A stretch of DNA of 64,000 nt from Mycolicibacterium parafortuitum (GTDB taxonomy: Bacteria; Actinomycetota; Actinomycetes; Mycobacteriales; Mycobacteriaceae). Both the position numbers and the translations under genes were made by a program. Each line of letters opens with the position of its first letter. Position 1 is the first letter of the stretch. Where the stretch lies: assembly GCF_010725485.1 (NCBI RefSeq), contig NZ_AP022598.1:248001-312000 (forward strand), in the 5' to 3' direction. Shown piece after piece: positions 56,716 to 64,000 of the stretch. The notes below the pieces were generated by a model. The model ran no database searches and was not told where the DNA came from. It saw only the letters and a program-made list of their open reading frames with translations.

Positions 56716-57201
56716 TCAGAGGTCGGCGATGATCTCCTGGCGTTTGGCGGCGTACTCGGCGTCGGTGATCGCACCGGTGGCGTGCAGGGTTTCCAGCTGC
56801 TGAAGGCGTTGCGCGGCGGTGGGTTCGGCCGCGGGCGCCGCCGGCGGAACCTGCACGGCGGCGCGCCGGACGACGGCCTGGACCTGCTGGCGGGCGGCCG
56901 GGTTGGAGCGCAGGTCGATCGTGCTGTCGAAGCCGATGCCGTGGGACTTCAGCACCTGCAGAATCTCCATCAGCGGCTCGGTCTGTCCGGTCAGATCGTA
57001 GGTTCGGTCGTCCTCACCGATGGTGAAGCTGGCGGGCATCATTCCGCTCACCAAAGCGCTTCTCTGCCAGTCGATCTGATAGTCATTGGTGACCGGGTCG
57101 ACGAGGGCGACCAGCTTCCGGCTGGTGATCATCGGCAGCCTGGACACCGACGCGACCACCTGATCCTGTGTCGCGAACGGCGTGATCCCGGGTCCCGACA
57201 C
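56716..57201 (-). CDS. SHOCT-domain protein (3' half of a gene split by an in-frame stop)
   Basis: The 161 residues from a GTG show a beta-rich middle part (GPGITPFATQDQVVASVSRLP, RKLVALVDPVTNDYQIDW, FTIGEDDRTYDLTGQTEPLMEIL) and a C-terminal SHOCT motif (RLQQLETLHATGAITDAEYAAKRQEIIADL). SHOCT is a short oligomerisation or interaction module. The GTG directly follows the TAG of the upstream part and is in the same frame, with no ribosome-binding site of its own. I read it as the second half of one membrane-anchored SHOCT protein of about 265 residues. Confidence 0.75.
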   Translation of the reverse strand: MSGPGITPFATQDQVVASVSRLPMITSRKLVALVDPVTNDYQIDWQRSALVSGMMPASFTIGEDDRTYDLTGQTEPLMEILQVLKSHGIGFDSTIDLRSNPAARQQVQAVVRRAAVQVPPAAPAAEPTAAQRLQQLETLHATGAITDAEYAAKRQEIIADL

Positions 57202-57513
57202 CTACAGGTCCAGCTTCACCAACGGCTGATCGTTGATCCTGGTGTTGGTCTCGTGGATGCCGACCACCTGCGCCAGCGCCAGCACGCCGGTGGCCTCCAG
57301 CGCCTGCTTCTTGGCCGCCGAGCGGGCACCGAAGCCCGTGATCGCCAGCGCGATCAGGACGTCGGCCGCGGTGATCAGCAGACCCGTCCAGAACATCCAC
57401 TTCATCGTCGGGTCGGCGCCCAGCGCGAAGTAGGCGACCAGGAAGATCGGACCGACGATGCCGCACAGTAGCACGAACAGCTGCGTCTTCACATAGCGCC
57501 AGAAGGTGGCCAT
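57202..57513 (-). CDS. Membrane segment protein (5' half of the split SHOCT gene)
   Basis: The 103 residues have two hydrophobic helices (LFVLLCGIVGPIFLVAYFAL and WMFWTGLLITAADVLIALAITG), followed by a soluble stretch ending NTRINDQPLVKLDL before a TAG. The next codon continues, in the same frame, into the SHOCT-domain part. The ending KLDL plus VSGPG of the next part reads as one continuous beta strand region, which supports a nonsense mutation, read-through or a sequence error. Function unknown. Confidence 0.75.
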   Translation of the reverse strand: MATFWRYVKTQLFVLLCGIVGPIFLVAYFALGADPTMKWMFWTGLLITAADVLIALAITGFGARSAAKKQALEATGVLALAQVVGIHETNTRINDQPLVKLDL

Positions 57514-57538
57514 GCGGTGATTATCGCCGACAGGCGGC

Positions 57539-58408
57539 CTACGGACCGGCGGTTACCTGCAGAGGAAGCGCGACCGGCGCGGGCGCGGAACGCTGCGTGA
57601 CGAGCTGATACAGCGGCGGGGTCCACGGATCCATCGCCGCGACCTTGCGGGCGTAGCTGGTGTGCACGGCCACCGCGGCCGGGTTCATCTCGTCCTCGGC
57701 GTCCGGGTCGTAGTCGCAGACCGCGTCACCGATGTTGCAGACGCTGATCGTGCGGACACCCATCGTCACCGGCAGTGGCGCGGGCGCGTGCGCGAGGATC
57801 GGCCAGTCCTGGGCGACGCCCTTGCCCGCACCCGGCACGTTGACGACCGAACCGATGTTGATGGTCGGGTCCTGCGGCAACCGGTCGCCGTCGGCGATCA
57901 GCAGCGCCGCGGCGAGATTGGGGCTGGGGTCGAGCGCGTGCAGGTTGCGATGGACGACCATCGCGCCCTGCGAATAGCCGGCGAGCACGACCTGCGAGGT
58001 CGGGCACTGCGCGACGAACGCCTGATACTGCTGACCCAGCGCTGTGGCACCGGTGTCGACGCTGCCCATGAAGCCGGCCCAGTCCAGGATTCCGCCGTCT
58101 TCGGGGACCTCGACGGCCGGGTAGTTCACCGCCTCGGCGGTGATGGTGCGCCCGCTCTGCTGGATCAGCGCGGCGAAGTCGCGATAGGACTTGGCAACCA
58201 CACGGCCCATCCCGCCGTCCGCGGCTGACGCGGCCGTCCGCTCGCCGGAACCGGCGGCACCGATCCAGTGCACGTCCGGGCAGCCGGGCTGCACAGGCTG
58301 CGCCGTCGCGACCCCGGCCGACAGGCCGAGCATGGCCACGCCGCCCGTCAGAACCGACGCCGCGAGCGCGGCCGCGCCCTTCACAATGCCACTGGTGATG
58401 CTTCTCAA
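57539..58408 (-). CDS. Cutinase-like secreted esterase
   Basis: The 289-residue protein of the cutinase/CULP fold has a signal peptide (about 1-36: ALAASVLTGGVAMLGLSAGVATA), the nucleophile in LAGYSQGAMV, and an Asp/His region CNIGDAVCDYD with a disulfide, followed by AVHTSYA. It probably hydrolyses esters or lipids outside the cell. I chose the TTG at 58408, which has an AAAGG site 8 bases upstream and begins at the signal peptide; no ATG fits. The last 50 residues extend beyond the classical cutinase core. Confidence 0.83.
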   Translation of the reverse strand: MRSITSGIVKGAAALAASVLTGGVAMLGLSAGVATAQPVQPGCPDVHWIGAAGSGERTAASAADGGMGRVVAKSYRDFAALIQQSGRTITAEAVNYPAVEVPEDGGILDWAGFMGSVDTGATALGQQYQAFVAQCPTSQVVLAGYSQGAMVVHRNLHALDPSPNLAAALLIADGDRLPQDPTINIGSVVNVPGAGKGVAQDWPILAHAPAPLPVTMGVRTISVCNIGDAVCDYDPDAEDEMNPAAVAVHTSYARKVAAMDPWTPPLYQLVTQRSAPAPVALPLQVTAGP

Positions 58409-58493
58409 AACGTGAACCTTTACTTCCCGGCCGACCCCTCGACAGCCGTCGCCAGGTACATCGCGGCCCTCCCGGAGGTCGTTACAGGGCCGC

Positions 58494-58532
58494 AAAACGA
58501 AAGTGGCGCCCACCCTTTCGGGTGAGCGCCAC
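58494..58532 (-). terminator. Intrinsic terminator after tuf
   Basis: A 13-bp stem with one mismatch (58503-58515 and 58520-58532) and a GAAA loop is followed leftward by TTTCGTTTT. It ends the rpsL-tuf transcript 20 bp after the tuf stop. Confidence 0.88.
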
Positions 58533-58552
58533 TTCGTAGCGTTGAACCTAGA

Positions 58553-59743
58553 TCACTTGATGATCTTGGTGACGCGGCCGGCGCCGACGGTACGGCCACC
58601 CTCGCGGATCGCGAAGCGCAGGCCCTCGTCCATGGCGACGGGCTGGATCAGCTTGACGGCGATGTCGGTGTTGTCACCGGGCATCACCATCTCGGTGCCC
58701 TCGGGGAGGGTCACCACGCCGGTCACGTCCGTGGTACGGAAGTAGAACTGCGGACGGTAGTTGTTGAAGAACGGCGTGTGGCGGCCACCCTCGTCCTTGG
58801 ACAGGATGTAGACGCTGCCCTCGAACTCGGTGTGCGGCGTGGTGGTGCCGGGCTTGACCACAACCTGGCCACGCTCGACGTCCTCACGCTTGATGCCACG
58901 AACCAGCAGACCGACGTTGTCGCCCGCCTGGCCCTGATCGAGCAGCTTGCGGAACATCTCGACACCGGTGACCGTGGTCTTGGTGACGGTCGGACGGATG
59001 CCGACGATCTCGACTTCCTCGTTCACGTTGATCACGCCACGCTCGACGCGACCGGTGACCACGGTGCCGCGGCCGGTGATCGTGAAGACGTCCTCGACGG
59101 GCATCAGGAACGGCTTGTCGGTCTCGCGGACCGGGTCCGGGATGGACTCGTCCACCGCGGCCATGAGCTCCTGGACCGACTTGACCCACTTCTCGTCACC
59201 CTCGAGCGCCTTCAGGGCCGAAACCTTGACGACCGGGGCGTCCTCGTCGAAGTCCTGGGCGGCCAGCAGTTCGCGGACCTCCATCTCGACGAGCTCGATG
59301 AGCTCTTCGTCGTCGACCATGTCGGCCTTGTTCAGCGCGACCAGGATGTAGGGCACGCCGACCTGGCGGGCCAGCAGCACGTGCTCGCGGGTCTGCGGCA
59401 TCGGGCCGTCGGTGGCGGCGACCACGAGGATTGCGCCGTCCATCTGCGCGGCACCGGTGATCATGTTCTTGATGTAGTCAGCGTGACCGGGGGCGTCGAC
59501 GTGCGCGTAGTGACGCTTCTCGGTCTGGTACTCCACGTGGGAGATGTTGATCGTGATACCGCGCTGACGCTCCTCGGGCGCATTGTCGATCTGGTCGAAT
59601 GCGCGCGACTCGTTCAAATCGGGGTACTGGTCATGCAGCACCTTGGTGATCGCTGCAGTGAGAGTGGTCTTGCCGTGGTCAACGTGACCGATGGTCCCGA
59701 TGTTGACGTGCGGCTTCGTCCGCTCGAACTTCGCCTTCGCCAC
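58553..59743 (-). CDS. tuf: Elongation factor Tu
   Basis: The 396-residue GTPase delivers aminoacyl-tRNA to the ribosome. G motifs: [14 protein letters not shown] and NKADM; domains 2 and 3 are complete to the end [12 protein letters not shown] start with GGAGGA upstream. It lies 166 bp after fusA, in a gap that carries a 21-bp direct repeat. A terminator follows. Confidence 0.98.
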   Translation of the reverse strand: MAKAKFERTKPHVNIGTIGHVDHGKTTLTAAITKVLHDQYPDLNESRAFDQIDNAPEERQRGITINISHVEYQTEKRHYAHVDAPGHADYIKNMITGAAQMDGAILVVAATDGPMPQTREHVLLARQVGVPYILVALNKADMVDDEELIELVEMEVRELLAAQDFDEDAPVVKVSALKALEGDEKWVKSVQELMAAVDESIPDPVRETDKPFLMPVEDVFTITGRGTVVTGRVERGVINVNEEVEIVGIRPTVTKTTVTGVEMFRKLLDQGQAGDNVGLLVRGIKREDVERGQVVVKPGTTTPHTEFEGSVYILSKDEGGRHTPFFNNYRPQFYFRTTDVTGVVTLPEGTEMVMPGDNTDIAVKLIQPVAMDEGLRFAIREGGRTVGAGRVTKIIK

Positions 59744-59828
59744 TTCTGTGTCCTCCTGGACTTGTTGGTGCTTTTACTTAAGCAGGTGTGTTGATGTGTT
59801 CAGTTGTGCAGTCTGCGAACTTACCGGT

Positions 59829-59931
59829 TACTGACCCGTCGCCTTCGCGTCGCTCGTTGCTCGGCTCCGGCTCAGTGGCGCGCCTCGGCCGCAAGCGGCC
59901 TTCGATGCTCTACTGACCCGTCGCCTTCGCG
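59829..59931. repeat. 21-bp direct repeat spanning the fusA stop, with hairpin in between
   Basis: An identical 21-bp sequence occurs at 59829-59849 and 59911-59931, 82 bp apart. The second copy contains the last six codons and stop of fusA (AKATGQ). Between them is a GGCCGC-AA-GCGGCC stem (59887-59900). The arrangement recalls MIRU-like intergenic repeats that overlap a gene end. Confidence 0.7.
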
Positions 59932-62012
59932 ATGATCTCCTTCGACACGTTCGCCGGAACTTCGGCGTACGAGTCGAACACCATGGAGTAGTTGGCCCGG
60001 CCCTGGGTCTTCGACCGAAGGTCTCCGACGTAGCCGAACATCTCCGACAGCGGAACCTGCGCCTTGACGACACGGGCACCACTGCGCTCCTCCATGGCCT
60101 GGATCTGACCACGGCGGGAGTTCAGGTCGCCGATCACGTCACCCATGTAGTCCTCAGGGGTGGTGACCTCGACGGCCATGATGGGCTCCAGGATCACCGG
60201 CTGGGCGGCCTGAGCGGCCTTCTTCAGCACCTGGGAGCCGGCCACCTTGAACGCCATTTCCGACGAGTCGACCTCGTGGAAGGCGCCGTCGAGCAGGGTG
60301 ACCTTGAGGTTCACCAGCGGGTAGCCCGCCAGCACGCCGTACTGCATCGCGTCCTGGCAGCCCGCATCCACCGACGGGATGTACTCGCGCGGGATGCGGC
60401 CACCGGTGACCTTGTTCTCGAACTCGTAGGTCGCACCGTCCTCGCCGATGAACGGCTCGAGGTCGATGAGCACCTTCGCGAACTGGCCGGAGCCACCCGT
60501 CTGCTTCTTGTGGGTGAACTCGACCTTCTCGACCTTGCGCTTGATGGTCTCGCGGTAGGCGACCTGCGGCTTACCGACGTTGGCCTCGACCTTGAACTCG
60601 CGGCGCATGCGGTCGACCAGGATGTCCAGGTGGAGCTCGCCCATGCCGCCGATGACGGTCTGGCCGGTCTCCTGGTCCAGGTGCACCTTGAAGGTCGGGT
60701 CTTCTTCGGCGAGCTTCTGGATCGCGGTGCCCAGCTTCTCCTGGTCACTCTTGGTCTTGGGCTCGATGGCGACCTCGATGACCGGATCCGGGAACGTCAT
60801 CGACTCGAGGACGATCTGATCGTTGGCATCGGAGAGGGTGTCACCGGTCGTGGTGTCCTTCAGACCGATCACGGCGTAGATGTGGCCGGCCGACGCACGC
60901 TCGACAGGGTTCTCCTTGTTGGCGTGCATCTGGAACAGCTTGCCCAGGCGCTCCTTCTTGCCCTTGGTCGAGTTCACGACCTGCGAGCCGGACTCCACGG
61001 TGCCCGAGTACACGCGCACGTAGGTCAGCTTGCCGAAGAACGGGTGCACCGCGATCTTGAACGCCAGCGCCGAGAAAGGCTCGTCGGTCGACGGCTTGCG
61101 GGTGATGATCTCGTCTTCTTTGTTGGGCACATGACCCTGCACGGACTCGACGTCCAGCGGCGACGGCAGGTAGTCGATGACCGCGTCGAGCATGGGCTGC
61201 ACGCCCTTGTTCTTGAACGCGCTGCCACACAGCACCGGGTACAGCTCGCTGGCCACGGTCAGCTTGCGGATCGCGCCCTTGATCTCGTCGATGGAGAGTT
61301 CCTCGCCACCGAAGTACTTCTCGAGCAGCGCCTCGTCGGTCTCGGCGACGGTCTCGATGAGCTTGGTGCGGTACTCCTCGGCCTTCTCGGCGAGGTCGGC
61401 CGGAATCTCCTCGACCTCGTACTTCTCACCGAGGGCGGTCTCACCGCGCCACACCTTGGCCTTCATCTCGACCAGGTCGATGATGCCGATGAAGTCGTTC
61501 TCGGCGCCGATCGGCAGCTGGATGACCAGCGGCCGGGCACCGAGGCGCTCCTCGATGGTGCGAACGGTGAAGTAGAAGTCCGCACCGAGCTTGTCCATCT
61601 TGTTGACGAAGCAGATGCGCGGCACGTCGTACTTGTCGGCCTGGCGCCAGACCTGCTCCGACTGCGGCTCCACGCCCTCTTTGCCGTCGAACACGGCTAC
61701 GGCGCCATCGAGAACTCGCAGCGAGCGCTCCACCTCGACGGTGAAGTCGACGTGCCCCGGGGTGTCGATGATGTTGATCTGGTTCTGGTTCCAGAAGCAG
61801 GTCACCGCAGCCGAGGTGATCGTGATACCCCGCTCCTGCTCCTGCTCCATCCAGTCCGTCGTGGAGGCACCGTCGTGCGTCTCACCGATCTTGTAGTTCA
61901 CACCGGTGTAGTAGAGGATGCGCTCGGTCGTCGTCGTCTTGCCGGCATCGATGTGCGCCATGATGCCGATGTTGCGGACCTTGCTCAGGTCGGTAAGCAC
62001 GTCCTGTGCCAC
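59910..62012 (-). CDS. fusA: Elongation factor G
   Basis: The 700-residue translocase GTPase shows [21 protein letters not shown] and NKMDKLGAD, and domains II to V are complete up to [18 protein letters not shown] start follows rpsG by 76 bp. The last codons are duplicated downstream as described in the repeat entry. No fusidic-acid-type truncation is seen. Confidence 0.98.
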   Translation of the reverse strand: MAQDVLTDLSKVRNIGIMAHIDAGKTTTTERILYYTGVNYKIGETHDGASTTDWMEQEQERGITITSAAVTCFWNQNQINIIDTPGHVDFTVEVERSLRVLDGAVAVFDGKEGVEPQSEQVWRQADKYDVPRICFVNKMDKLGADFYFTVRTIEERLGARPLVIQLPIGAENDFIGIIDLVEMKAKVWRGETALGEKYEVEEIPADLAEKAEEYRTKLIETVAETDEALLEKYFGGEELSIDEIKGAIRKLTVASELYPVLCGSAFKNKGVQPMLDAVIDYLPSPLDVESVQGHVPNKEDEIITRKPSTDEPFSALAFKIAVHPFFGKLTYVRVYSGTVESGSQVVNSTKGKKERLGKLFQMHANKENPVERASAGHIYAVIGLKDTTTGDTLSDANDQIVLESMTFPDPVIEVAIEPKTKSDQEKLGTAIQKLAEEDPTFKVHLDQETGQTVIGGMGELHLDILVDRMRREFKVEANVGKPQVAYRETIKRKVEKVEFTHKKQTGGSGQFAKVLIDLEPFIGEDGATYEFENKVTGGRIPREYIPSVDAGCQDAMQYGVLAGYPLVNLKVTLLDGAFHEVDSSEMAFKVAGSQVLKKAAQAAQPVILEPIMAVEVTTPEDYMGDVIGDLNSRRGQIQAMEERSGARVVKAQVPLSEMFGYVGDLRSKTQGRANYSMVFDSYAEVPANVSKEIIAKATGQ

Positions 62013-62088
62013 GGCTAGTTTCCCACTCTTTCGCTTGCTTGGTTGGTTTGTTCGGACGCCGGCGCAGCTACGTCACCGGCGTCTTTGA

Positions 62089-62559
62089 TCACCAGCGGTA
62101 GTGCGCGAAGGCGCGGTTCGCCTCGGCCATCTTGTGGGTGTCTTCGCGCCGCTTGACGGCGGCACCGAGACCGTTGCTCGCATCGAGGATCTCGTTCGCG
62201 AGGCGCTCGATCATCGTCTTCTCACGACGGGCCTTCGAGAAGCTGACCAGCCAGCGCAGCGCCAGGGTCACCGAACGGTCCGGACGGACCTCGACGGGAA
62301 CCTGGTAGGTCGCGCCACCCACACGGCGGCTACGCACCTCGAGCGACGGCTTGACGTTGTCCATGGCCCGCTTGAGGGTGACCACCGGATCGGTGCCCGT
62401 CTTCTCGCGAGCCTGCTCGAGCGCGCCATAAACAATGCGCTCGGCCAACGATTTCTTCCCGTCAAGCAGAACTTTGTTGACCAACTGGGTGACCAGCTGC
62501 GACCCGTAGACCGGATCGTTGACCAACGGACGCTTGGGCGCGGGTCCCTTGCGCGGCAT
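62089..62559 (-). CDS. rpsG: 30S ribosomal protein S7
   Basis: The 156-residue S7 ([85 protein letters not shown]) nucleates 30S head assembly. It overlaps the rpsL stop by one base. Length is standard for actinobacteria. Confidence 0.98.
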   Translation of the reverse strand: MPRKGPAPKRPLVNDPVYGSQLVTQLVNKVLLDGKKSLAERIVYGALEQAREKTGTDPVVTLKRAMDNVKPSLEVRSRRVGGATYQVPVEVRPDRSVTLALRWLVSFSKARREKTMIERLANEILDASNGLGAAVKRREDTHKMAEANRAFAHYRW

Positions 62560-62933
62560 CAGCTCTTCTCCTTCTTCGCGCCGTAACGGCTGCGGGCTTG
62601 CTTACGGTTCTTGACGCCCTGGGTATCCAGAGACCCGCGGATGATCTTGTAGCGCACACCGGGGAGGTCCTTCACACGACCACCGCGCACCAGCACCATC
62701 GAGTGCTCCTGCAGGTTGTGACCCTCACCCGGGATGTAGGCGGTGACCTCGACCGCGCTGGTCAGGCGCACGCGCGCGACCTTACGAAGCGCCGAGTTCG
62801 GCTTCTTCGGGGTCGTGGTGTACACGCGAGTGCACACGCCGCGACGCTGCGGGCTGCCCTTGAGGGCCGCCGTCTTCACCTTGGCGACCTTGTCGCGGCG
62901 ACCCTTGCGGACCAGCTGGTTGATGGTTGGCAT
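62559..62933 (-). CDS. rpsL: 30S ribosomal protein S12
   Basis: The 124-residue S12 contains [13 protein letters not shown] and [13 protein letters not shown]. Lys43 and Lys88, the positions changed in streptomycin-resistant mycobacteria, are both wild type. It is the first gene of the rpsL-rpsG-fusA-tuf operon and is preceded by a long leader. Confidence 0.98.
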   Translation of the reverse strand: MPTINQLVRKGRRDKVAKVKTAALKGSPQRRGVCTRVYTTTPKKPNSALRKVARVRLTSAVEVTAYIPGEGHNLQEHSMVLVRGGRVKDLPGVRYKIIRGSLDTQGVKNRKQARSRYGAKKEKS

Positions 62934-63180
62934 GTACCGGCTTTCTGTGTTCCTCGTCAGTCTGTCGACTGTGGTGCTACTTGCTTCTTAAGTTCTCTGT
63001 ACTGCTGTTATGCCCGCGGCGGTTCCCCCGCGTCCGGGCGTGTCGCACGCGGCCGCCGCGGTTTCTCGGATAATTTCCAAGGCACCCCACGAGGGCGGGA
63101 CATGCGAATCAGCCCGGCGTGCAGGCATGCTGATGCCCCGCGAAGGACACAAGCGCCCTATTTGCCAGGCACGATCGTCC

Positions 63181-63208
63181 ACAATACCAGGGCCGCATAC
63201 CTCAACAA
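63181..63208 (-). promoter_or_regulatory. Candidate promoter of the rpsL operon
   Basis: On the minus strand TTGTTG (63208-63203) and TATTGT (63186-63181) are separated by 16 bp. This would give a leader of about 240 nt in front of rpsL. The rest of the 305-bp gap between the TetR gene and rpsL shows no gene that I can support. Confidence 0.45.
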
Positions 63209-63238
63209 AACCCGCTGACCTGCGGATCCCCGAAAAGT

Positions 63239-63814
63239 TCAGCGCGAGCGCATGCCAGTGGCAAGTCGCATGACCATATCGGAGAACACCGCGTCGGTGT
63301 CGATGCCTGCCATCGCGCCCGTCATCTCCAGCAGGACGAATCCGTGCATGGCCGACCAGAACTCCAGTGCGGCGTAGAAGCCGGCCTCGTCGTCGAGGCC
63401 GTAACTGGCCAGCACGGAGATGATCGGCGCGGCCGCCGCCCTGGTCGCCTCGGTGAACTCGGGGTCGTCGCCGCCCAGCGGCATCCGGGTGAACGCGGAG
63501 TACCGGCCGGGGTGGTGATGGGCGTAGCTGCGATAGGCGCCGGCCATGACCATCACCGCGTCGTCGGGGCTGCGGCCCTGCCCGACCGTGTTGAGCATGT
63601 CGATGATGTCGCCGACGACGCGCATACGCACCGTGCGGCGCAGGTCGTCGAGGCTGTGCACGTGGTTGTAGAGCGACGGGCCCTTGGTGCCGAGCTGGTT
63701 GGCCAGCGCGTTGATCGTCAGCGCGTCCCAGCCTTCCCGGTCGAGGAACGTCAGCGCGGCGTTGACGATGGAGTCACGGCTCAGCTTCGCCGTGCGCGGC
63801 GGCCGAGCTGCCAT
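63239..63814 (-). CDS. TetR-family regulator (TetR_C_33/WHG type)
   Basis: The 191-residue protein has a helix-turn-helix (about 10-60: SRDSIVNAALTFLDREGWDALTINALANQLGTKGPSLYNHVHSLDDLRR) and a C-terminal domain of the WHG type (EFWSAMHGFVLLEM). By position just upstream of rpsL it matches the mycobacterial Rv0681-type regulator. The regulated genes are unknown. It lies 50 bp after the partial gene at the window edge, same strand. Confidence 0.92.
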   Translation of the reverse strand: MAARPPRTAKLSRDSIVNAALTFLDREGWDALTINALANQLGTKGPSLYNHVHSLDDLRRTVRMRVVGDIIDMLNTVGQGRSPDDAVMVMAGAYRSYAHHHPGRYSAFTRMPLGGDDPEFTEATRAAAAPIISVLASYGLDDEAGFYAALEFWSAMHGFVLLEMTGAMAGIDTDAVFSDMVMRLATGMRSR

Positions 63815-63864
63815 GTATCCACCCCCCGATCAACGGTGACCCGGTGGCGGGTCAGCGAGTGACT

Positions 63865-64000
63865 CTAGTTCACGCGGTCCTGGCTGAGCCGTGCCAGCTG
63901 TTCGATCATCGGGCACAGGTCGGGCATCGTCTCGGAGTTCATGGTCTGCACCGACCAGGTGATCACGTCCCCGCCCTTGGCGACATAGATGCTGCACGCG
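63865..64000 (-). CDS. C-terminus of a probable exported lipoprotein (DUF3558-like), partial
   Basis: Only the last 45 residues are in the window (CSIYVAKGGDVITWSVQT, then DLCPMIEQLARLSQDRVN). Two cysteines placed about 30 residues apart and the final amphipathic helix recall DUF3558-type mycobacterial lipoproteins, a tentative match. The start lies beyond base 64000. Confidence 0.6.
   Translation of the reverse strand, partial: ACSIYVAKGGDVITWSVQTMNSETMPDLCPMIEQLARLSQDRVN

Noticed and set aside
62559..62933. Possible streptomycin-resistance allele in rpsL
   Set aside because: Lys43 and Lys88 are both unchanged.

Overview
This 64 kb window is high-GC actinobacterial DNA that I read as an environmental, fast-growing Mycobacterium (Mycolicibacterium-type). 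The markers are a complete mycofactocin (mft) locus, an S10 ribosomal-protein operon and an rpsL-rpsG-fusA-tuf block a few tens of kb apart, a DUF222/HNH '13E12-type' protein, a PknH-like sensor-domain lipoprotein and a cutinase-like secreted protein. Gene order from the right edge inward matches the mycobacterial rpsL-to-rpsQ neighbourhood with extra genes inserted. No tRNA, rRNA, CRISPR array or insertion sequence was seen.

Layout. 1-8.1 kb: a minus-strand oxidative catabolic cluster (GlcG/HbpS-like protein, heme-oxygenase-like diiron protein, two Rieske ferredoxins, FAD ferredoxin reductase, aldehyde dehydrogenase, gamma-glutamyltransferase-like enzyme cut by the window edge) with a divergent PucR-type regulator. 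8.1-15 kb: two transporters, a DUF1275 protein, an ECF sigma factor, a DNA-binding-domain/hydrolase fusion, and an XRE regulator. 15-24 kb: an arylsulfatase and a four-gene translationally coupled membrane operon resembling a cellulose-synthase (BcsA/BcsB) type polysaccharide exporter. 24-29.6 kb: S10 operon rpsJ to rpsQ. 29.9-37 kb: lipoprotein carboxylesterase, tandem paralogous P450s with matching promoter/operator regions, TetR-MFS pair, Asp/Glu racemase family. 37-44.2 kb: mycofactocin locus mftG-F-E-D-C-B-A with divergent mftR. 44.2-50.2 kb: sensor lipoprotein, ECF sigma with a VOC-domain partner, DUF222/HNH protein, small exported protein, ferredoxin reductase. 50.2-56.5 kb: arginine hub (Lrp/AsnC, DDAH, ornithine aminotransferase, arginine deiminase, arginine/ornithine-type permease) into which a mycofactocin-type SDR is inserted. 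56.7-58.4 kb: a membrane/SHOCT gene split by an in-frame stop, and a cutinase-like protein. 58.5-63 kb: tuf, fusA, rpsG, rpsL. The right end holds a TetR regulator and the C-terminus of a probable lipoprotein.

The most interesting undescribed candidate is the left-edge cluster: a heme-oxygenase-like protein with all six diiron ligand positions, apparently supplied by its own Rieske/FAD electron chain. Next are the Bcs-like operon, an in-frame amber codon in an otherwise continuous gene, a KstR-type operator in front of the mycofactocin-type dehydrogenase, and the shared promoter/operator architecture of the twin P450 genes. Most function calls rest on motif and family recognition by eye; no searches were run.
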